A DNA stretch of 64,000 nt, from the NCBI RefSeq assembly GCF_000735455.1, contig NZ_JMPS01000020.1, positions 62,001 through 126,000 on the forward strand, written 5' to 3'. The notes under the pieces were generated by a model, which was not told the DNA's origin, searched no databases, and saw only the letters and a program-made list of their open reading frames with translations. Below, in pieces: positions 1 to 8,902 of the stretch. Both the position numbers and the translations under genes were made by a program. The first letter of the stretch is position 1. Each line of letters starts with the position of its first letter. Origin of the DNA: Yokenella regensburgei ATCC 49455 (GTDB taxonomy: Bacteria; Pseudomonadota; Gammaproteobacteria; Enterobacterales; Enterobacteriaceae).

Positions 1-585
1 GACGATCCGCGACGCATAGAAAGCACGCCGCAGGGAACGTCGGTGTTTAGCTCCGGCGCAAGCGTTGCGCTCACCTGGGATGACCGCGATTTTGTGCCGA
101 ACCCGCGTAGCGGGCAGGCCGCGGATATTCGCTATACCCGCTATACCCCCGGCACAGGAAGCGACACCCAGTTTGATGAGTACGCGCTACACTACAGCCG
201 CTACCATCCGATCACCGAAAATGGCGTGCTGGCCTGGGAGGTGAACGGTGATTTCACCCAGGGCGATGTGCCGTGGAATATGCTGCCACTGCTTGGTAGC
301 AATGAGCGGATGCGCGGTTACTATGAAGGCCGCTATCGCGACAAAAATGTGATCAGTGGCCAGCTGGAATATCGTCAGAAACTGAGCTGGCGACACGGTA
401 TTGTCGGCTGGGTCGGTGCGGGCACGATGGCGCCTTCGTTTCACGAGCTCGATAACGGACGCTGGTTACCTTCGGCGGGCGTGGGGTATCGTTTTGAATT
501 CAAACCGCGCATGAACGTGCGTCTCGACTATGGTATCGGTAAAGGTAGCAGCGGGTTTTACTTTCAGGTTGGAGAGGCATTTTGA
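1..585 (+). CDS. BamA/TamA-family outer-membrane protein, C-terminal part
   Basis: The frame is open from the first base, so this is the 3' end of a longer gene cut by the window edge; 194 residues are visible. The sequence alternates polar and aromatic residues as expected for beta strands, and it contains TWDDRD and NERMRGYYEGRYRD, which resemble the last strands of the bacterial surface-antigen (D15/Omp85) barrel, where an R-G-Y/F-x-G-type loop is conserved. It ends in phenylalanine (VGEAF), the usual C-terminal signal for barrel insertion by BamA. It is followed with a 4-bp overlap by an exported DUF4056 protein, which suggests a two-gene outer-membrane unit. Whether it is a secretion or assembly pore or a plain barrel cannot be judged without the N-terminal part, where POTRA domains would lie. 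Confidence 0.75.
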   Translation, partial: DDPRRIESTPQGTSVFSSGASVALTWDDRDFVPNPRSGQAADIRYTRYTPGTGSDTQFDEYALHYSRYHPITENGVLAWEVNGDFTQGDVPWNMLPLLGSNERMRGYYEGRYRDKNVISGQLEYRQKLSWRHGIVGWVGAGTMAPSFHELDNGRWLPSAGVGYRFEFKPRMNVRLDYGIGKGSSGFYFQVGEAF

Positions 586-1646
586 ATGTAGTGAAAGGCC
601 TGCTGGCAGGCTTAATGCTCTTTGCCGCGTCTGCACAAAGCGCGCCGCTCGCGCCGTTGTCCCCGCCCCAGGGGCTGCGGCCATGCTGCGCCTTTGGGTA
701 CAATCTGCAGGCGGAAGTGCTGAACATCCCGATACCGTTATATGAATTAGATAACGTCGTGACCGCCGATGACCTCGGAAAGCATCTTTATAATGACAGC
801 CTGTTGGCGGGGATCGCAAACCTGGCGGGGATGGGCCGGGAGCGCAACGGAATTATGTACACGTCGCGTGGCGGATTTATCGACACCGCACATATCCGTG
901 ATACCGCCGACATGACGGTATACCTTTTCAGCCAGCTATTGCCGAAGCTGGGCCAGTCTTTCGTCCTCAGGCTTGACGATGAGCTAACTGAACGCCGCGT
1001 GGTGTTCAACGGTTTTACGCCACCGGTGGATGAAGATGAACGCATTGCCCTGGCGGCGTGGCTTTCTGCCCACCTGGCGTTTCAGCTGGCGGCATGGCAT
1101 GAAATTGCGCAGTGGTACGGTTTTGCTTCTATTCCCGGGTTTTCTGAAGAAGTTTCCGCCTTTTCGCCGGAAGATCTCTACTCGAATTTACTTGGTGCAC
1201 GTATTGCTGTTTCGCTTATCCGTCATGGAGATACGACAACCGAAGCGGCATACAACCGGGCGATGGACGGTGCACTGCCCAAGGCGTTGAGGGAGCTTGG
1301 CGCGCAGCCGGCCAACATCACCCGCTTCCACTTCGATATGCTGGATGGCCGCTGGTGGGACAGTAAAAAACGAGTGCCCGAAAAATATCTGGTGCTGCTG
1401 CGTAATTATGATGTCTCTGACGATCGTCTGCCTACCGCGGTACCCGGCGAGCAGGCTAAGCCGTGGCGGCAGAGCTTACCCCATAGCTTGCTGACGTATG
1501 ACCTGGACTCGCTGGCGGAATTACAGTTCTGGCCCGGCAGCAGCATGGAGCGTCTGCCCGCCCCCAAAACCTACTACACCGTCGCCGATTTCCCACGTCT
1601 GTCGGCCTTCGCCCGCGACAGTGACAAGGCCGAAGCAGCGAAATAA
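582..1646 (+). CDS. DUF4056 domain-containing exported protein
   Basis: 354 residues. I recognise the protein only as a DUF4056 family member of unknown function. The N-terminus (NVVKGLLAGLMLFAASAQSA) is a signal peptide with a cleavage site near residue 20, so the protein is exported. The start chosen is TTG at 582, which overlaps the stop of the upstream barrel gene and lies 4 nt after a good ribosome-binding site (GGAGAGG, 571-577). GTG at 591 is an alternative with poorer spacing. Two cysteines follow the signal region (RPCCAFGYN), but the spacing does not make a lipobox. The tight coupling suggests that the product works with the barrel. A strong terminator follows at 1665. Confidence 0.7.
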   Translation: MNVVKGLLAGLMLFAASAQSAPLAPLSPPQGLRPCCAFGYNLQAEVLNIPIPLYELDNVVTADDLGKHLYNDSLLAGIANLAGMGRERNGIMYTSRGGFIDTAHIRDTADMTVYLFSQLLPKLGQSFVLRLDDELTERRVVFNGFTPPVDEDERIALAAWLSAHLAFQLAAWHEIAQWYGFASIPGFSEEVSAFSPEDLYSNLLGARIAVSLIRHGDTTTEAAYNRAMDGALPKALRELGAQPANITRFHFDMLDGRWWDSKKRVPEKYLVLLRNYDVSDDRLPTAVPGEQAKPWRQSLPHSLLTYDLDSLAELQFWPGSSMERLPAPKTYYTVADFPRLSAFARDSDKAEAAK

Positions 1647-1664
1647 GTCCCCTTTCTCGATCCT

Positions 1665-1699
1665 AAGCGCAGCGCTCACCGCAGACTGCGCTTTTTTTT
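1665..1699 (+). terminator. Rho-independent terminator after the DUF4056 gene
   Basis: A perfect 8-bp stem, AAGCGCAG (1665-1672) with CTGCGCTT (1686-1693), runs into eight consecutive T residues. It separates the outer-membrane gene pair from the dgo operon. Confidence 0.9.
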
Positions 1700-1729
1700 G
1701 ATCTTCGATTGTTCTTTTTGTGATCTAAA

Positions 1730-1760
1730 TTGTAGTACAACATGATTGTGTTGTACTACA
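1730..1760 (+). promoter_or_regulatory. DgoR operator at the dgo promoter
   Basis: TGTAGTACAA (1731-1740) and TTGTACTACA (1751-1760) form a perfect 10-bp inverted repeat around a 10-bp spacer. Each arm is itself a TTGTA-N-TACAA-like palindrome, which is the format expected for a FadR-type GntR dimer. In E. coli, DgoR represses the operon by binding inverted repeats of this kind and is released by D-galactonate. The operator is about 110 bp upstream of the dgoR start codon. Confidence 0.85.
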
Positions 1761-1783
1761 TTAAGCACCAGAGAAGATTAGAA

Positions 1784-1814
1784 CACCTCACATTTGTACT
1801 GCAAAAATGAGGTG
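1784..1814 (+). promoter_or_regulatory. hairpin in the dgoR leader
   Basis: CACCTCACATTT (1784-1795) can pair with AAAAATGAGGTG (1803-1814), leaving a 7-nt loop and two internal mismatches. It lies between the operator and the dgoR start. No T tract follows, so it is not a classical terminator. Its function is unknown; it could affect mRNA stability or early elongation. Confidence 0.45.
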
Positions 1815-1869
1815 AATTTCGCCGGTCACGGTAAAGTAGTTATGGGCACTCTGAGCACAAGGACTCTCC

Positions 1870-2559
1870 ATGACTCTCAATAAAACCGACCGCATCGTGA
1901 TAACGCTGGGCCGCCAGATTGTTGGCGGAAAGTATGTACCCGGCTCGGCGTTACCCGCAGAAGCCGATCTCTGCGAAGAGTTTGAAACCTCACGCAATAT
2001 CATCCGTGAGGTTTTTCGCTCCCTGATGGCGAAAAGGCTCATCGAAATGAAGCGCTATCGCGGTGCATTTGTCGCCCCGCGTAACCAGTGGAACTACCTC
2101 GATACCGAGGTACTGCAGTGGGTGCTGGAGAACGACTACGACCCGCGGCTGATTAGCGCAATGAGCGAAGTACGTAACCTGGTGGAACCGGCAATCGCCC
2201 GTTGGGCCGCAGAGCGCGCGAACTCCGGCGATCTGGCTCTGATTGAATCAGCGCTCAACGACATGATTGCCAATAACCAAAATCGTGATGCCTTTAACGA
2301 AGCGGATATCCGCTATCACGAGGCGGTGCTGGGTTCAGTGCATAACCCGGTCTTGCAGCAGTTAAGCGTGGCTATCAGCTCGCTGCAACGAGCGGTATTT
2401 GAACGGACCTGGATGGGCGACGAGGCCAACATGCCAAAAACGCTCCAGGAACATAAGGCGCTGTTCGATGCTATCCGGCATCAGGACGGCGACGCGGCAG
2501 AGCAGGCAGCACTTACCATGATTGCCAGCTCCACACGAAGGTTAAAGGAAATTACATGA
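1870..2559 (+). CDS. dgoR: D-galactonate operon repressor DgoR (GntR/FadR family)
   Basis: 229 residues, the full family length and near-identical to E. coli DgoR. The N-terminal winged helix-turn-helix (about residues 8-75, with SALPAEADLCEEFETSRNII) binds DNA. The C-terminal FCD domain (about 95-225, beginning near YDPRLISAMSEVRN) binds the inducer, D-galactonate. The start has AAGGA at 1859-1863. The gene is first in dgoRKADT and overlaps dgoK by 4 bp, so the repressor is made from the operon it controls. The operator at 1730-1760 is its expected site. Confidence 0.96.
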   Translation: MTLNKTDRIVITLGRQIVGGKYVPGSALPAEADLCEEFETSRNIIREVFRSLMAKRLIEMKRYRGAFVAPRNQWNYLDTEVLQWVLENDYDPRLISAMSEVRNLVEPAIARWAAERANSGDLALIESALNDMIANNQNRDAFNEADIRYHEAVLGSVHNPVLQQLSVAISSLQRAVFERTWMGDEANMPKTLQEHKALFDAIRHQDGDAAEQAALTMIASSTRRLKEIT

Positions 2560-3431
2560 CGTCTCGCTACATCGCTGTTGACTGGGGATCAACCAACCTT
2601 CGTGCCTGGCTTTATCAGGGTGAAGCATGTCTGGAAAGCCGACAATCAGAGGCAGGGGTGACCCGCCTGAGCGGCAGAACCCCGCAGGCGGTGTTAGCAG
2701 AAGTCACCGAGGGATGGCGCAACGGCAGCACGCCGGTGGTAATGGCGGGAATGGTGGGTAGCAACGTGGGCTGGAAAATTGCCCCATATTTGCCTGTTCC
2801 CGTGCATTTTTCTGCCATTGGCGAACAGTTAACGACCGTTGGCGACAATATCTGGATAGTTCCCGGCCTCAGCGTGCAGCGGGACGATAACTACAACGTC
2901 ATGCGCGGTGAAGAAACACAGCTTCTCGGCGCACGCACGCTGGCCGCCTCCTCCTTATACGTCATGCCCGGCACCCACAGTAAATGGGTGCAGGCGGACA
3001 GCCAGCAAGTCCATGATTTTCATACCGTGATGACCGGTGAGCTGCACCATCTGCTGCTCACGTATTCCCTGGTGGGTGCCGGTTTACCTCCGCAGCAAAC
3101 TTCTCCGGGCGCCTTTGCCGCCGGGCTTGAGCGCGGTCTTGCCTCTCCCGCAATTCTGCCACAGCTGTTTGAAGTTCGGGCTCGTCACGTGCTGGGAGCC
3201 CTGCCGCGTGAGCAAGTGAGCGAATTTCTTTCCGGTCTGCTGATCGGTGCCGAAGTGGCAAGCCAGAGCACAAAATTTGCCGGTCAGTCGGTAACGCTCG
3301 TTGCCGGAAGCACGCTCACGGCGCGCTATCTGCAGGCATTCAAAGCCTGTGGGACCCAGGTGGTGGCAGTGGACGGCGATAACGCATTTCAGGCAGGTAT
3401 AAGGAGCATTACCCATGCAGTGGCACACTAA
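2556..3431 (+). CDS. dgoK: 2-dehydro-3-deoxygalactonokinase
   Basis: 291 residues. It phosphorylates 2-keto-3-deoxy-D-galactonate with ATP to the 6-phosphate, the second step of galactonate breakdown. The N-terminal VDWGSTNLRAWLY (residues 8-20) is the phosphate-1 motif of the DgoK family in the actin/hexokinase fold, and MPGTHSKWV near residue 138 is a family signature. The gene overlaps dgoR by 4 bp and dgoA by 17 bp, so the three are probably translationally coupled. Confidence 0.96.
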   Translation: MTSRYIAVDWGSTNLRAWLYQGEACLESRQSEAGVTRLSGRTPQAVLAEVTEGWRNGSTPVVMAGMVGSNVGWKIAPYLPVPVHFSAIGEQLTTVGDNIWIVPGLSVQRDDNYNVMRGEETQLLGARTLAASSLYVMPGTHSKWVQADSQQVHDFHTVMTGELHHLLLTYSLVGAGLPPQQTSPGAFAAGLERGLASPAILPQLFEVRARHVLGALPREQVSEFLSGLLIGAEVASQSTKFAGQSVTLVAGSTLTARYLQAFKACGTQVVAVDGDNAFQAGIRSITHAVAH

Positions 3432-4032
3432 ACTCCCGCTCATCGCGATTATGCGCGGTATCACCCCGGATGAAGCCCTTGCCCACGTGGCTGCGGTGAT
3501 CGACGCCGGATTTGATGCGGTGGAAATTCCGCTTAACTCACCGCAGTGGCAGAAAAGCATTCCAGCCATTGTGGATGCCTTTGGCGATAAGGCGTTGATT
3601 GGCGCCGGAACGGTTCTGCGTCCTGAACAGGTCGACGAGCTTGCCCGCATGGGGTGCCAGCTTATCGTGACCCCTAATATTCAGCCGGAAGTGATCCGCC
3701 GTGCGGTGGGCTACGGTATGACCGTCTGTCCGGGGTGTGCCACCGCGACCGAAGCCTTCGATGCGCTGGATGCGGGCGCACAGGCGCTGAAGATTTTCCC
3801 GTCGTCGGCCTTCGGCCCGGAATATATCAAAGCGCTGAAAGCGGTATTACCGCCTGAGGTACCGGTGTTTGCCGTTGGCGGCGTGACGCCAGAAAACCTT
3901 GAGCAATGGATTCAGGCAGGCTGCGTGGGCGCCGGGCTGGGTAGCGATCTCTATCGCGCCGGGCAGTCCGTTGAGCGCACCGCGCAGCAGGCAGCGGCAT
4001 TTGTTAATGCGTATCGAGAGGCAGTGCAATGA
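3415..4032 (+). CDS. dgoA: 2-dehydro-3-deoxy-6-phosphogalactonate aldolase
   Basis: 205 residues. This class I aldolase splits 2-keto-3-deoxy-6-phosphogalactonate into pyruvate and glyceraldehyde 3-phosphate. The Schiff-base lysine is Lys126 in [11 protein letters not shown], and the general acid/base glutamate is Glu37 in DAVEIPL. GAGTVL (63-68) and the late GGV and GLGSDLY segments form the phosphate-binding part of the TIM barrel. It overlaps dgoK by 17 bp and dgoD by 4 bp. Confidence 0.96.
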   Translation: MQWHTKLPLIAIMRGITPDEALAHVAAVIDAGFDAVEIPLNSPQWQKSIPAIVDAFGDKALIGAGTVLRPEQVDELARMGCQLIVTPNIQPEVIRRAVGYGMTVCPGCATATEAFDALDAGAQALKIFPSSAFGPEYIKALKAVLPPEVPVFAVGGVTPENLEQWIQAGCVGAGLGSDLYRAGQSVERTAQQAAAFVNAYREAVQ

Positions 4033-5177
4033 AAATTACCAAACTCACCACCTACCGGCTCCCCCCACGCTGGATGTTCCTGAAAATCGAAACCGACGAA
4101 GGGGTGGTTGGCTGGGGCGAACCGGTTATTGAAGGGCGCGCGCGTACCGTTGAAGCGGCGGTGCATGAGCTTAGCGACTATCTGATTGGTCAGGATCCGG
4201 CGCGTATCAACGACCTCTGGCAGGTGATGTACCGCGCGGGATTCTACCGCGGCGGCCCCGTGCTGATGAGCGCCATTGCCGGTATCGACCAGGCGCTGTG
4301 GGATATCAAAGGCAAAGTGCTGAATGCGCCGGTGTGGCAGTTAATGGGCGGGCTGGTACGCGACAAAATCAAAGCCTACAGCTGGGTGGGTGGCGATCGC
4401 CCGGCAGAGGTTATCGACGGGATTAAGACTCTGCGTGGAATTGGTTTTGATACCTTCAAACTCAACGGTTGTGAAGAGATGGGCGTTATCGATAGCTCGA
4501 AAGCGGTGGATACCGCCGTCAGTACGGTGGCACAAATTCGTGAAGCTTTTGGCAACGAGATCGAGTTTGGTCTCGACTTCCACGGTCGCGTCAGCGCACC
4601 GATGGCGAAAGTGCTGATTAAAGAGCTGGAGCCGTATCGTCCGCTGTTTATTGAAGAGCCGGTGCTGGCGGAGCAGGCGGAGTACTACCCGAAACTCGCT
4701 GCCCAGACGCACATTCCGATTGCTGCCGGTGAGCGTATGTTCTCGCGCTTTGAATTTAAACGCGTGCTGGAGGCGGGTGGGATAGCCATTCTGCAGCCGG
4801 ACCTCTCTCACGCTGGTGGTATCACCGAATGCTACAAAATTGCTGGCATGGCGGAAGCCTATGACGTGGCGCTGGCACCGCACTGCCCGCTGGGTCCGAT
4901 CGCGCTGGCGGCCTGTCTGCATATCGATTTTGTTTCGCGCAACGCCGTGCTGCAGGAACAAAGCATGGGTATTCATTACAACAAAGGCGCCGAGCTGCTC
5001 GACTTTGTGAATAACAAAGAGGATTTCAGTATGGAAGGCGGTTTCTTTAAACCGTTAATGAAACCGGGTCTTGGCGTGGACATCAACGAAGAGAAGGTCA
5101 TTGCGATGAGCCAACACGCGCCAGACTGGCGTAACCCGCTGTGGCGTCACGAAGACGGCTCCGTCGCCGAGTGGTAA
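4029..5177 (+). CDS. dgoD: D-galactonate dehydratase
   Basis: 382 residues, enolase superfamily (mandelate racemase group). It dehydrates D-galactonate to 2-keto-3-deoxygalactonate, the first committed step. The metal ligands Asp183, Glu209 and Glu235 and the catalytic histidines His185 (DFHGR) and His285 (APHCP) are all at the positions known for the E. coli enzyme. The 4-bp overlap with dgoA keeps it in the dgo operon, and dgoT follows after a 105-bp gap. Confidence 0.97.
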   Translation: MKITKLTTYRLPPRWMFLKIETDEGVVGWGEPVIEGRARTVEAAVHELSDYLIGQDPARINDLWQVMYRAGFYRGGPVLMSAIAGIDQALWDIKGKVLNAPVWQLMGGLVRDKIKAYSWVGGDRPAEVIDGIKTLRGIGFDTFKLNGCEEMGVIDSSKAVDTAVSTVAQIREAFGNEIEFGLDFHGRVSAPMAKVLIKELEPYRPLFIEEPVLAEQAEYYPKLAAQTHIPIAAGERMFSRFEFKRVLEAGGIAILQPDLSHAGGITECYKIAGMAEAYDVALAPHCPLGPIALAACLHIDFVSRNAVLQEQSMGIHYNKGAELLDFVNNKEDFSMEGGFFKPLMKPGLGVDINEEKVIAMSQHAPDWRNPLWRHEDGSVAEW

Positions 5178-5282
5178 TCGTCACAACATCATAATTTAAA
5201 AAATAGATTTTCCTACACCCTCTGTAAATTACAGGGCATGGTGAGCGGCTTCGCTATGCCCAAAATCTGGAGACAGATTGCG

Positions 5283-6575
5283 ATGGATATTCCAGTTACT
5301 GCTGCAAAAACAGGGCGTCGCCGTTACCTGACGCTGGTTATGATCTTTATTACCGTAGTTATCTGTTATGTCGACCGCGCAAACCTGGCGGTGGCGTCGG
5401 CGCATATTCAGGAGGAGTTCGGGATCAGCAAAGCGGAAATGGGTTATGTATTTTCCGCCTTTGCCTGGCTGTATACGCTGTGCCAGATCCCGGGCGGCTG
5501 GTTCCTTGACCGGGTTGGCTCCCGTCTCACCTATTTTATTGCCATTTTCGGCTGGTCTGTCGCGACTCTGTTTCAGGGCTTCGCCACCGGGCTGATGTCG
5601 CTGATTGGCCTGCGGGCTATCACCGGTATTTTTGAGGCCCCGGCGTTCCCAACCAATAACCGCATGGTCACCAGCTGGTTCCCGGAGCACGAGCGCGCCT
5701 CTGCCGTTGGGTTTTATACCTCCGGGCAGTTTGTTGGCCTTGCGTTTCTTACCCCGCTGCTTATCTGGATCCAGGAGCTGTTGAGCTGGCACTGGGTGTT
5801 TATCGTGACCGGCGGGATTGGCATTATCTGGTCGCTCATCTGGTTTAAGGTTTATCAGCCACCGCGCCTGACAAAAAGCATCACAACGGCGGAGCTTGAG
5901 TATATTCGTGAAGGGGGCGGGCTGGTTGATGGCGATGCGCCAGTGAAAAAAGAGGCGCGCCAGCCGCTGACCAAAGCCGACTGGAAGCTGGTGTTCCATC
6001 GTAAGCTGGTCGGCGTTTATCTGGGGCAGTTTGCGGTCACCTCTACGCTGTGGTTTTTCCTTACCTGGTTCCCGAACTACCTGACTCAGGAGAAAGGCAT
6101 CACTGCGCTGAAGGCCGGATTTATGACCACGGTGCCGTTCCTGGCAGCTTTCTTCGGCGTGCTGCTTTCGGGCTGGCTGGCGGACAGGCTGGTGCGAAAA
6201 GGCTATTCGCTGGGTGTCGCGCGCAAAACGCCCATCATCTGCGGACTGCTGATTTCCACCTGCATCATGGCGGCAAACTACACCAACGACCCGATGTGGA
6301 TTATGACGTTGATGGCGATCGCCTTCTTTGGTAACGGGTTTGCCTCTATCACCTGGTCACTGGTTTCTTCGCTGGCGCCGATGCGTCTGATTGGTCTCAC
6401 CGGTGGAGTGTTCAACTTCGTCGGCGGGCTGGGCGGGATCACGGTGCCGCTGGTGATTGGCTACCTGGCGCAGGACTACGGCTTTGCGCCAGCGCTCACC
6501 TACATCGCGGTAGTGGCGCTGGCCGGAGCGCTCTCCTACATCCTGCTGGTGGGCGAGGTGAAACGAGTAGGCTAA
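5283..6575 (+). CDS. dgoT: D-galactonate:H+ symporter DgoT (MFS)
   Basis: 430 residues from ATG 5283 (MDIPV), the length of the E. coli transporter; an upstream in-frame start at 5238 gives an extension the family lacks. It is an anion:cation symporter-type MFS protein with about 12 membrane helices, and the N-terminal [11 protein letters not shown] segment is typical of this group. It imports D-galactonate across the inner membrane. The 105-bp gap after dgoD contains the small palindrome CTGTAA-A-TTACAG (5222-5234). Confidence 0.95.
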   Translation: MDIPVTAAKTGRRRYLTLVMIFITVVICYVDRANLAVASAHIQEEFGISKAEMGYVFSAFAWLYTLCQIPGGWFLDRVGSRLTYFIAIFGWSVATLFQGFATGLMSLIGLRAITGIFEAPAFPTNNRMVTSWFPEHERASAVGFYTSGQFVGLAFLTPLLIWIQELLSWHWVFIVTGGIGIIWSLIWFKVYQPPRLTKSITTAELEYIREGGGLVDGDAPVKKEARQPLTKADWKLVFHRKLVGVYLGQFAVTSTLWFFLTWFPNYLTQEKGITALKAGFMTTVPFLAAFFGVLLSGWLADRLVRKGYSLGVARKTPIICGLLISTCIMAANYTNDPMWIMTLMAIAFFGNGFASITWSLVSSLAPMRLIGLTGGVFNFVGGLGGITVPLVIGYLAQDYGFAPALTYIAVVALAGALSYILLVGEVKRVG

Positions 6576-6589
6576 ACCCCCTCCCTTGC

Positions 6590-6624
6590 GATACCCTGAT
6601 GGCAGATTCGTGCATCAGGGTATC
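6590..6624 (+). promoter_or_regulatory. perfect hairpin covering the yidR ribosome-binding site
   Basis: GATACCCTGATG (6590-6601) and CATCAGGGTATC (6613-6624) are perfectly complementary over 12 bp with an 11-nt loop. The only Shine-Dalgarno-like sequence for yidR, AGGG (6617-6620), lies in the 3' arm, 7 nt before the ATG at 6628. No T tract follows, so it is a poor terminator for dgoT. Translational control is an inference. Confidence 0.6.
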
Positions 6625-6627
6625 CAC

Positions 6628-7854
6628 ATGAAACAAGTCACTTTCGCTTCCCGTCACCATCAGCTCACCAACACCCGAACCTGGACCCCGGACAGCCGCT
6701 GGCTGGTGTTCGACGTGCGCCCTTCTGGTGCCTCGTTTACCGGAGAAACCATCGAGCGCGTCAACGTCGACAGCGGTGAAACTGAGGTCATTTACCGCGC
6801 CACCGACGGAGCATACGTCGGTGTGGTCACGGTGCATCCGCAGGAAGAAAAGTACGTGTTTATCCATGGCCCCGAGCACCCGGATGCCCACTGGCAGTAC
6901 GATTTTCATCATCGCCGTGGCGTGGTAGCTCATGCCGGAGTAACGACTAATCTGGATGCCATGGATATCACCCCGCCTTTCACACCGGGCGCGCTGCGCG
7001 GCGGTAGCCACGTTCATGTTTACAGCCCGAACGGCGAGTACGTTAGCTTCACCTATAACGACCACGTGATGCACGAGCGTGATACGGCGCTCGATCTGCG
7101 TAACGTTGGCGTAGCAACGCCCTTCGGCCCGGTCATCCCGGCAGGTGGACACCCACGGGAATACGCGGGCAGCCACTGGTGCGTACTGGTGAGCCAGACG
7201 ACGCCAGCGCCTGTGGCGGGAAGTGATGACATTAACCGCGCCTATGAAGAGGGCTGGGTGGGCAACCACGCACTGGCGTTTATTGGCGATACGCTCTCCA
7301 CGCAGGGCGAGAAAGTGCCTGAGCTTTTCATCGTTCATCTGCCGCAGGATGAAAAGGGCTGGAAGCTGGCGGGCAGCACGCCGTTGCAGGGCACGAGTGA
7401 AACGCTGCCAGCGCCGCCGTCAGGAGTAGTGCAAACCCGGCTGACCTTTACCCATCAGCGCGTATTCCCGGGGCTGGTAAACGTGCCGCGCCACTGGGTG
7501 CGGGCGAGTCCGCAGGCCAGTGAAATAGCCTTTTTGATGCGTGATGATGCCGGTATCGTCCAGCTGTGGCTGATTTCTCCGCAGGGCGGCGAGCCGCGTC
7601 AATTGACGCGCGTTGCGGGCGGCATCCAGTCGGCGTTTAACTGGCATCCGTCAGGAAGGGCGCTGGGCTTTGTGCTGAATAACCGGATTGCCTGCTGCGA
7701 TGCGCAGACGGGAGAAGTGAGTTTTTTGACGGAAAAACATGGCAATCCGCCTTCAGCTGACGCGATCGTCTTTTCGCCTGACGGCCGACAGATCGCCTGG
7801 ATGGAGGAGGTCAGCGGTTTTCGTCAGCTTTGGGTGACGGAAACCGGCCTGTAA
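6628..7854 (+). CDS. yidR: DUF3748 protein YidR (beta-propeller-like)
   Basis: 408 residues from ATG 6628 (MKQVTFASRHHQL), matching the start of E. coli YidR. TTG 6586 and GTG 6610 are in-frame upstream alternatives but lack ribosome-binding sites. The repeated W-x-P-x-x-R and F-S-P-D-G-R-type segments (WTPDSRWLVF, WHPSGRALGF, FSPDGRQIAW) indicate a TolB/oligogalacturonate-lyase-like beta-propeller. The function is unknown. It has no signal peptide, so it is probably cytoplasmic. In E. coli, cbrA lies between dgoT and yidR; it is missing here. The gene is convergent with yidQ, one base apart. Confidence 0.88.
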   Translation: MKQVTFASRHHQLTNTRTWTPDSRWLVFDVRPSGASFTGETIERVNVDSGETEVIYRATDGAYVGVVTVHPQEEKYVFIHGPEHPDAHWQYDFHHRRGVVAHAGVTTNLDAMDITPPFTPGALRGGSHVHVYSPNGEYVSFTYNDHVMHERDTALDLRNVGVATPFGPVIPAGGHPREYAGSHWCVLVSQTTPAPVAGSDDINRAYEEGWVGNHALAFIGDTLSTQGEKVPELFIVHLPQDEKGWKLAGSTPLQGTSETLPAPPSGVVQTRLTFTHQRVFPGLVNVPRHWVRASPQASEIAFLMRDDAGIVQLWLISPQGGEPRQLTRVAGGIQSAFNWHPSGRALGFVLNNRIACCDAQTGEVSFLTEKHGNPPSADAIVFSPDGRQIAWMEEVSGFRQLWVTETGL

Positions 7855-7855
7855 T

Positions 7856-8191
7856 TCAGGGAGATGGCATCTCCGCTGGAGGGATCACCGCATTGGTGGC
7901 AAGCGTCTTCTGCTCACTCTTTTCCACGCGTGACCGCACGGAGTTGTCCGTGCGGAACATATCCCACGGTAACAACAGCGTATCCATCACTGCGGTAAAT
8001 GGCATATCAAGCACCACCAGCGATTTGGTTCCCCAGTTGGTGTCATCATCGCCGAGCATGCCTGCGCTTGCTCGCGTACCGGGATAGGTACCTTCTTTCC
8101 CGCCGGTATGCGACATCACGCTTGAACAGCCACCCAGTGCCATCATTCCACTGAACAGGGTCAGCTTAATCAATAGAGTTGTTTTCATCAT
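7856..8191 (-). CDS. yidQ: DUF1375 lipoprotein YidQ
   Basis: 111 residues with a lipoprotein signal peptide: a hydrophobic stretch ending in ALGGC, so Cys22 would be lipidated. The mature part holds the YceK/YidQ signature (GTYPGTRAS, DMPFTAVMDTLLLPWD). It is an outer-membrane or periplasmic-face lipoprotein of unknown function. It is transcribed away from ibpA, and the roughly 300-bp gap between them contains the ibpA heat-shock promoter. Confidence 0.88.
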   Translation of the reverse strand: MMKTTLLIKLTLFSGMMALGGCSSVMSHTGGKEGTYPGTRASAGMLGDDDTNWGTKSLVVLDMPFTAVMDTLLLPWDMFRTDNSVRSRVEKSEQKTLATNAVIPPAEMPSP

Positions 8192-8352
8192 CTCAGTATC
8201 GTTGTGATGTCTTTAATGGGTTATATCGACCCATAACCTAAATAGATAGTTCCGTTGCGTCGCTCTGTGGCGGTTGTCGCAATTTGACCTTTAGTGCTGT
8301 CTTCCAGTCTAAACACTCTATCCGAAAGTGCAAAAAAACTCAGACAACCGCT

Positions 8353-8381
8353 CTTGAAATATCACTCGGGCTACCCAATTT
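8353..8381 (+). promoter_or_regulatory. sigma-32 promoter of ibpAB
   Basis: CTTGAAA (8353-8359) followed after 14 bp by CCCAATTT (8374-8381) fits the heat-shock consensus CTTGAAA-N11-16-CCCCATnT. Transcription should begin near 8388, giving a leader of about 100 nt before ibpA. The rest of the gap from 8192 to 8352 presumably holds the yidQ promoter; I see no other defined element there. Confidence 0.8.
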
Positions 8382-8387
8382 TAAGAA

Positions 8388-8488
8388 TAAGTCCCGATGA
8401 GGAGTACGCCTGCGGGGTACTCCGGGTGCTAACGACCTGTCCATGATGGAAGGTCAGTAAATTCTCGCTGATTCCAGGAGCTATTTTT
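8388..8488 (+). promoter_or_regulatory. ROSE-type RNA thermometer of ibpA
   Basis: In the last hairpin of the leader, CTC-G-CTG (8464-8470) pairs with CAG-GAG (8475-8480), which contains the ribosome-binding site, leaving one bulged G. The pairing strand carries UCGCU (8465-8469), the U(U/C)GCU signature of ROSE elements. At low temperature the hairpin hides the site; heat melts it. The upstream limit is set from the predicted transcription start. Confidence 0.8.
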
Positions 8489-8902
8489 ATGCGTAACTTT
8501 GATCTTTCTCCACTGTATCGTTCTGCTATTGGTTTTGACCGTCTGTTCAACCACTTAGAAAACAGCCAGAGCCAGAGTAACGGCGGCTACCCTCCGTACA
8601 ACGTCGAGCTTGTCGACGAAGACCACTATCGCATTGCCATCGCCGTGGCCGGTTTCGCTGAAAGCGAACTGGAGATCACCGCGCAGGATAACTTACTGAT
8701 TGTAAAAGGCTCACATACGGGCGAACAACAAGAACGTACTTACCTGTATCAGGGCATTGCGGAACGCAACTTCGAGCGTAAATTCCAGTTAGCCGAAAAT
8801 ATCCACATCCGTGGCGCTAACCTGGTGAATGGTCTGCTGTATATCGACCTTGAACGTGTGATCCCGGAAGCGAAAAAACCGCGCCGTATCGAAATTAACT
8901 AA
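8489..8902 (+). CDS. ibpA: small heat-shock protein IbpA
   Basis: 137 residues, the E. coli length. The central alpha-crystallin domain (about residues 35-125) contains [10 protein letters not shown] and ends in a family-typical [18 protein letters not shown] segment. IbpA binds unfolding proteins, deposits with aggregates and hands clients to the DnaK/ClpB system; it also represses its own translation in E. coli. The start is fixed by the ribosome-binding site inside the thermometer hairpin. It is co-transcribed with ibpB. Confidence 0.97.
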   Translation: MRNFDLSPLYRSAIGFDRLFNHLENSQSQSNGGYPPYNVELVDEDHYRIAIAVAGFAESELEITAQDNLLIVKGSHTGEQQERTYLYQGIAERNFERKFQLAENIHIRGANLVNGLLYIDLERVIPEAKKPRRIEIN

